A stretch of DNA of 8,250 nt from CALAED01 sp937891035. Lineage in GTDB: Bacteria > Actinomycetota > Actinomycetes > Streptosporangiales > Streptosporangiaceae. Positions 5,853-8,250 of the stretch are shown in pieces. A model generated the notes under the pieces. It saw nothing but the letters and a program-made list of their open reading frames with translations. It searched no databases and was not told the DNA's origin. Position 1 is the first letter of the stretch. Each line of letters begins with the position of its first letter. The position numbers were made by a program, and so were the translations under genes. Where the stretch lies: assembly GCA_035642125.1 (NCBI GenBank), contig DASQSZ010000483.1, positions 1 through 8,250 of the forward strand. The letters run 5' to 3'.

Positions 5853-7397
5853 CTACAACCTGGTAGTTCGCTTTTGAAGTTGACGGCCCCTGGTGCGTCG
5901 CCGCGGGCGTAGGCCGATCACTGCGTTGAGCACCGCCAGAACGATCAATATCGCCGCGACGAGGAACGCGTGGCCGATGCCGTCGGAGAGGGCGGCGAGC
6001 GCCTCCGTGCCTGCCGCCATCTTCGTATCGGCATGCGCGGTGGCGGTAGTGATCGCCAGGGCCAGGCCGATGGCCGCGCCGATCTGCCCGGCGGACTGGA
6101 CGACGCCCGCGGCCATACCGGCGGTCCGCTCGTCCGCGGCGGTCGTGCTCACCACCTCGCTGGTGATCCAAACCAGCGGCAGGCCCAGGCCGGTAAGGGC
6201 CAGCCCGGGCAGGATGTCATCGACGTAGCCGGACTCCGGGGTGATTCTGGTGAGCACGAGCAGCCCGGCGAGGATCGTGCCGCAGCCGATGAGGTACGGG
6301 GTCAATGGGCCCAGCCTGCCGAGCAGCCGTCCGGCGAGCGGTCCGGCCAGGAGCACCCCGCCGACCACGGGCACGAGCATGAACCCGGTGGCGTGCGACG
6401 TGAACTGGTGCACCTGCTGGAGATAAAGGCTGCCGACGAAGATCACTGGAGCGGTGGCCGCCGAGACGAGAAGCACGCCCAGGCCGCCACAGACGATGCC
6501 GCGACTGCGGAGTACGGCCGGTGGCATGAGGGGATGGCGTGCGCGGGATTGGTGGAACGCGAAGGCCACCAGCAGGACCACTCCGGCGGCGAACGAACCG
6601 ACGGTGAGCCGGTCGTTCCAGCCGTGATCGGCGGTGCGGACCAACCCATGGATCAGGAAGAGCAGGCCGCTCGTCATCATGACCGCGCCCGGCACGTCCG
6701 CGCGGGGTACATCTTCATCGGAGGCGTTCGCGCCGCACGCCGCCGCTGTCGCCAGGTCGCCGGCCGCCCGAACGCGCCGGACCGGGTCGTAGGGGATCAG
6801 CCTCCGGGCGCGCATGAACACCAGCGCCCCGATCGGGACGTTGATGAAAAAGGCCCAGCGCCAGTCGAGCTGGGTCACCAGGACACCCCCGGCGCAGGTA
6901 CCCGCGATTGCGCCGGTTCCGCCGATCATTCCCCACATGGCGATCGCCTTGCTGCGCTGCGTGCCGTCCGGAAACATCGTGATCGTGATCGCCATCGCGG
7001 CCGGAATGAGCAGCGCGGCGGTGATCGCCTGACCGGCACGGGCGGCGATCAGCAGCCCCCCGCCGGGGGCGAGCCCGCACGCGGCCGAGGTCGCCGTGAA
7101 ACCGGCGAGGCAGCTCAGGAAGAGCCGGCGGCGCCCGACGATGTCGGAGAGCCGTCCGCCCACCAGTTGAAAGCCGCCGACGAGCAGCACATAGATGTTC
7201 GTCACCCATTGCGCGGATGTCATGGTCATGCCGAGGTCGCGCTGGATGTCGGGCAAGGCCAGGGCCACGATTCCGGCGTCTGCGTTGGCGATGAAGGGAG
7301 TCGCCGCGATGGTCAACAGCGTCACCAGACGCCGACCCCTTATACCCACTGGGGGTATATGGACGGCCGGTCGGCGGGCGTAGTCGAGTACAGCCAA
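5853..7397 (-). CDS. Second DHA2-family MFS exporter, 14 TM
   Basis: This 514-residue protein is a second 14-span major facilitator exporter, only distantly similar to the downstream one. NADAGIVALALPDIQ (38-52) is the D1-like first span, GRLSDIVGRRR (81-91) is motif A, and GGTGAIAGTCAGG (159-171) corresponds to motif C, leading to DWRWAFFINVPIG (178-190). A longer hydrophilic central loop (about 195-230) and a basic tail (RPRRRTRGRQ) are visible. TTG at 7397 is chosen as start because AGGAGAG (read at 7410-7404) lies six bases upstream. However, codons 13-19 form a CsoR-like dyad, and GTG at 7325 (codon 25, AAGGGG upstream) is a possible later start that would still keep the first span. The gene is on the same strand as the downstream exporter but separated from it by 152 bp with its own promoter-like signals. 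The substrate is unknown; it may serve enediyne export or something unrelated. Confidence 0.9.
   Translation of the reverse strand: MAVLDYARRPAVHIPPVGIRGRRLVTLLTIAATPFIANADAGIVALALPDIQRDLGMTMTSAQWVTNIYVLLVGGFQLVGGRLSDIVGRRRLFLSCLAGFTATSAACGLAPGGGLLIAARAGQAITAALLIPAAMAITITMFPDGTQRSKAIAMWGMIGGTGAIAGTCAGGVLVTQLDWRWAFFINVPIGALVFMRARRLIPYDPVRRVRAAGDLATAAACGANASDEDVPRADVPGAVMMTSGLLFLIHGLVRTADHGWNDRLTVGSFAAGVVLLVAFAFHQSRARHPLMPPAVLRSRGIVCGGLGVLLVSAATAPVIFVGSLYLQQVHQFTSHATGFMLVPVVGGVLLAGPLAGRLLGRLGPLTPYLIGCGTILAGLLVLTRITPESGYVDDILPGLALTGLGLPLVWITSEVVSTTAADERTAGMAAGVVQSAGQIGAAIGLALAITTATAHADTKMAAGTEALAALSDGIGHAFLVAAILIVLAVLNAVIGLRPRRRTRGRQLQKRTTRL
7341..7359. promoter_or_regulatory. CsoR/CstR-like operator dyad inside the 5' end of the second exporter
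   Basis: TATACCC (7341-7347) and GGGTATA (7353-7359) are perfect 7-bp inverted arms around the 5-base spacer ACTGG. A-T-rich ends with inner C and G runs, of the form ATACCC...GGGTAT, are typical of sites for the CsoR/RcnR/CstR family of copper, nickel and persulfide sensors. It overlaps codons 13-19 counted from TTG 7397 and lies 16 bases upstream of the alternative start GTG 7325. A -10-like TATAAG is also present within it on the - strand. Such a low-GC motif is out of keeping with the surrounding coding sequence, which supports a regulatory role. Confidence 0.5.
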
Positions 7398-7627
7398 GGA
7401 TTGCTCTCCTGCGGAAAGGGATCGCGCGGCGTGCCGTCACGTGTGGTGGGCGGGGCGCGAGAAGTGGGGCGGGGGCGCCGTCAGGTCCGGGCGGTCCTCA
7501 ACCGGACCTGACACGACAGGGGCGACTCACTGATCGGTCTTTTGGGCAGGCCCCCGGCGGAGGGCGTGGATCACGGTCTGCTCCCGCCGCCCGCCGGAAG
7601 GGCTCTTCGTTGTCGCTGAGAGATCGC
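7398..7627. other. 230-bp gap between rhodanese and second exporter
   Basis: No convincing gene is seen here. The gap holds the exporter ribosome site at its left end and a perfect inverted repeat at 7480-7512 (listed separately). There is also a weaker hairpin at 7554-7597: CCGGC and GGGCG pair with CGCCC and GCCGG, with a 3-base bulge. That hairpin lies about 30 bases past the rhodanese stop and could terminate its transcript. A G-rich run at 7448-7475 has four G-tracts, but one loop is ten bases long. I could not identify a clear -35/-10 pair for the exporter. Confidence 0.55.
7480..7512. promoter_or_regulatory. Perfect 11-bp inverted repeat (operator or terminator hairpin)
   Basis: GTCAGGTCCGG (7480-7490) and CCGGACCTGAC (7502-7512) are exact reverse complements around an 11-base loop. 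The element lies 83-115 bases upstream of the exporter TTG start and 115 or more bases past the rhodanese stop. There is no T-run on either side, so a regulator-binding dyad is as plausible as a Rho-independent terminator typical of high-GC actinomycetes, which often lack U-tracts. Confidence 0.6.
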
Positions 7628-8176
7628 CTAGGAGGCGCGGAGCTTGGCCGGCCGGCTCTCGCCCGGCGCGTCGGTGTGGTGTGCGGCGACGCTACCGAGC
7701 GACCGGAACTCGCTCGTGGCCAGGCGCGGCGGAGTTGGCCATACCGGGCGCTCAATGGGCAGGCGGGCGGCGCGCCAGGCCTGGAAGCCGCCGATCACGT
7801 CGGTGGCGTTGAGCAAGCCGAGGTCCTGGAGCGATGCCGCGGCCAATGATGAGGAATAGCCCTCGTCGCAGAGAACGATGAAGATCACATCGTGGTCGAC
7901 GGCCTCCGGAATCCGGGCGGGGCTGGTGGGCGAGCAGCGCCATTCGAGGTGGTTGCGCTCGATCACCACGGCACCGGGGATCTCGCCCTCGGCACGACGC
8001 TGGAACTCCGGTCGGGTGTCGACCAGGATAGCGCCTTCGCGCATCGCCTCGTACGCCTGCCTGGGCGTGCGCCTCCGCAACTGCGCTCGGGCCCGGTCAA
8101 GAAGATCACCAAGCTGCGCGGTGGCGGCACCGCAGGCGTCGGCGGGGGTGGCGATGTGCAGGTCAGGGGCAGCCAC
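7628..8176 (-). CDS. Single-domain rhodanese (sulfurtransferase-like) protein
   Basis: This 182-residue protein has one rhodanese domain. AILVDTRPEFQRRAEGEIPGA (residues 49-69) carries the conserved first block, with D53 and R55. GAVVIERNHLEWR (68-80) is followed by VLCDEGYSSS (101-110), where C103 is the expected persulfide-carrying cysteine in a CxxGYSS active-site loop. LGLLNATDVIGGFQAW (119-134) is the usual C-terminal block. About 35 proline-rich residues after 146 look disordered. Such proteins move sulfane sulfur from thiosulfate or persulfides to thiols; the exact donor is unknown. GTG at 8176 is the start because an in-frame TAG stands at 8194-8192 and AAGGAGA (read at 8190-8184) lies seven bases upstream. 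From memory, close relatives in streptomycetes sit next to cysteine dioxygenase, so this gene probably serves sulfur metabolism rather than the enediyne pathway. Confidence 0.9.
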   Translation of the reverse strand: MAAPDLHIATPADACGAATAQLGDLLDRARAQLRRRTPRQAYEAMREGAILVDTRPEFQRRAEGEIPGAVVIERNHLEWRCSPTSPARIPEAVDHDVIFIVLCDEGYSSSLAAASLQDLGLLNATDVIGGFQAWRAARLPIERPVWPTPPRLATSEFRSLGSVAAHHTDAPGESRPAKLRAS

Positions 8177-8191
8177 GGGGCTGTCTCCTTT

Positions 8192-8250
8192 CTAGGGGTA
8201 TGGCCGCCGGTGGGCGGCTGGTTTCTCGCGGCGGGTCGCGCCGTTGGTTG
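8192..8250 (-). CDS. Possible 3' end of an upstream gene
   Basis: On the - strand the frame ending in TAG (read at 8194-8192) is open to the window edge and would end in KPAAHRRPYP. Its third codon positions are richer in G/C (about 15 of 18) than those of the other two frames, which favours coding. The stop would lie 15 bases before the rhodanese start, a normal operon spacing. All three frames are open over this short stretch, so this is weak evidence. The stretch could equally be leader DNA: it also contains a 6-bp hairpin, GCCGCC/GGCGGC at 8203-8218, and a half-site ATACCCC reading leftward next to the stop. Confidence 0.3.
   Translation of the reverse strand, partial: TNGATRREKPAAHRRPYP

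Noticed and set aside
5853..5866. CTAC-N6-GTAG dyad at the 3' end of the second exporter, considered as a third operator copy
   Set aside because: The arms are in the opposite order to GTAGC...GCTAC and the bases encode the last codons and stop (TTRL-stop), so it is probably chance.
7448..7475. Possible G-quadruplex on the + strand (GGG, GGGG, GGGG, GGGGG)
   Set aside because: One loop is ten bases long and G-runs are common in DNA of this composition; not strong enough to report as a feature.
5970..7511. 513-codon + strand open frame opposite the second exporter
   Set aside because: Same antisense effect: a biased, motif-free translation that runs through the exporter and into the gap.
1..8250. 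tRNA or rRNA genes, CRISPR arrays, transposases or attachment sites
   Set aside because: Looked for by eye on both strands; no repeat-spacer arrays, transposase motifs or cloverleaf-like segments were seen.

Overview
The window is GC-rich, uses GTG and TTG as well as ATG starts, and packs its genes with short overlaps. Together with the gene families present this points to an actinomycete, such as a Streptomyces, Micromonospora or Actinomadura relative; the genus cannot be fixed from this sequence. I saw no in-frame TTA (bldA-type) codon in the genes read here.

Left arm (1-1727, + strand). The left edge carries the 3' end of what I read as an enediyne polyketide synthase (PksE): its C-terminal 4'-phosphopantetheinyl transferase domain. 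Four bases of overlap lead into an enediyne thioesterase of the SgcE10/CalE7/DynE7 family. Four bases after that comes a Rossmann-fold oxidoreductase of the NADPH:F420 reductase (Fno/NpdG) type. The E-E10 pair is the hallmark of an enediyne warhead cassette, so the window shows the downstream edge of an enediyne biosynthetic cluster whose main body lies to the left.

Middle (1728-5852, - strand). A 48-bp convergent gap holds three perfect 9-bp tandem repeats. Beyond it, on the opposite strand, are a large membrane-anchored M28-family zinc aminopeptidase and, upstream of it, a 14-TM DHA2 (EmrB/QacA-type) drug exporter. The gap between these two genes contains a 32-bp near-perfect palindrome, which argues that the peptidase starts at the internal ATG at 4094 rather than at the GTG at 4175. 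The exporter is preceded by two copies of an 18-bp dyad (TGTAGC-N6-GCTAYA), one of them inside a plausible promoter; this looks like repressor control of efflux.

Right arm (5853-8250, - strand). A second DHA2 exporter has a CsoR/CstR-like dyad (TATACCC-N5-GGGTATA) within its first 19 codons. It is followed by a 230-bp gap with a perfect 11-bp inverted repeat, then a single-domain rhodanese. The last 59 bases may be the 3' end of another - strand gene just upstream of the rhodanese.

Reading as a whole: warhead synthesis (PKS, thioesterase, a redox enzyme) is followed by a probable export and self-protection block of two exporters and a membrane peptidase, then apparently by sulfur-metabolism genes. 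Whether the cluster boundary falls before or after the second exporter cannot be decided here.
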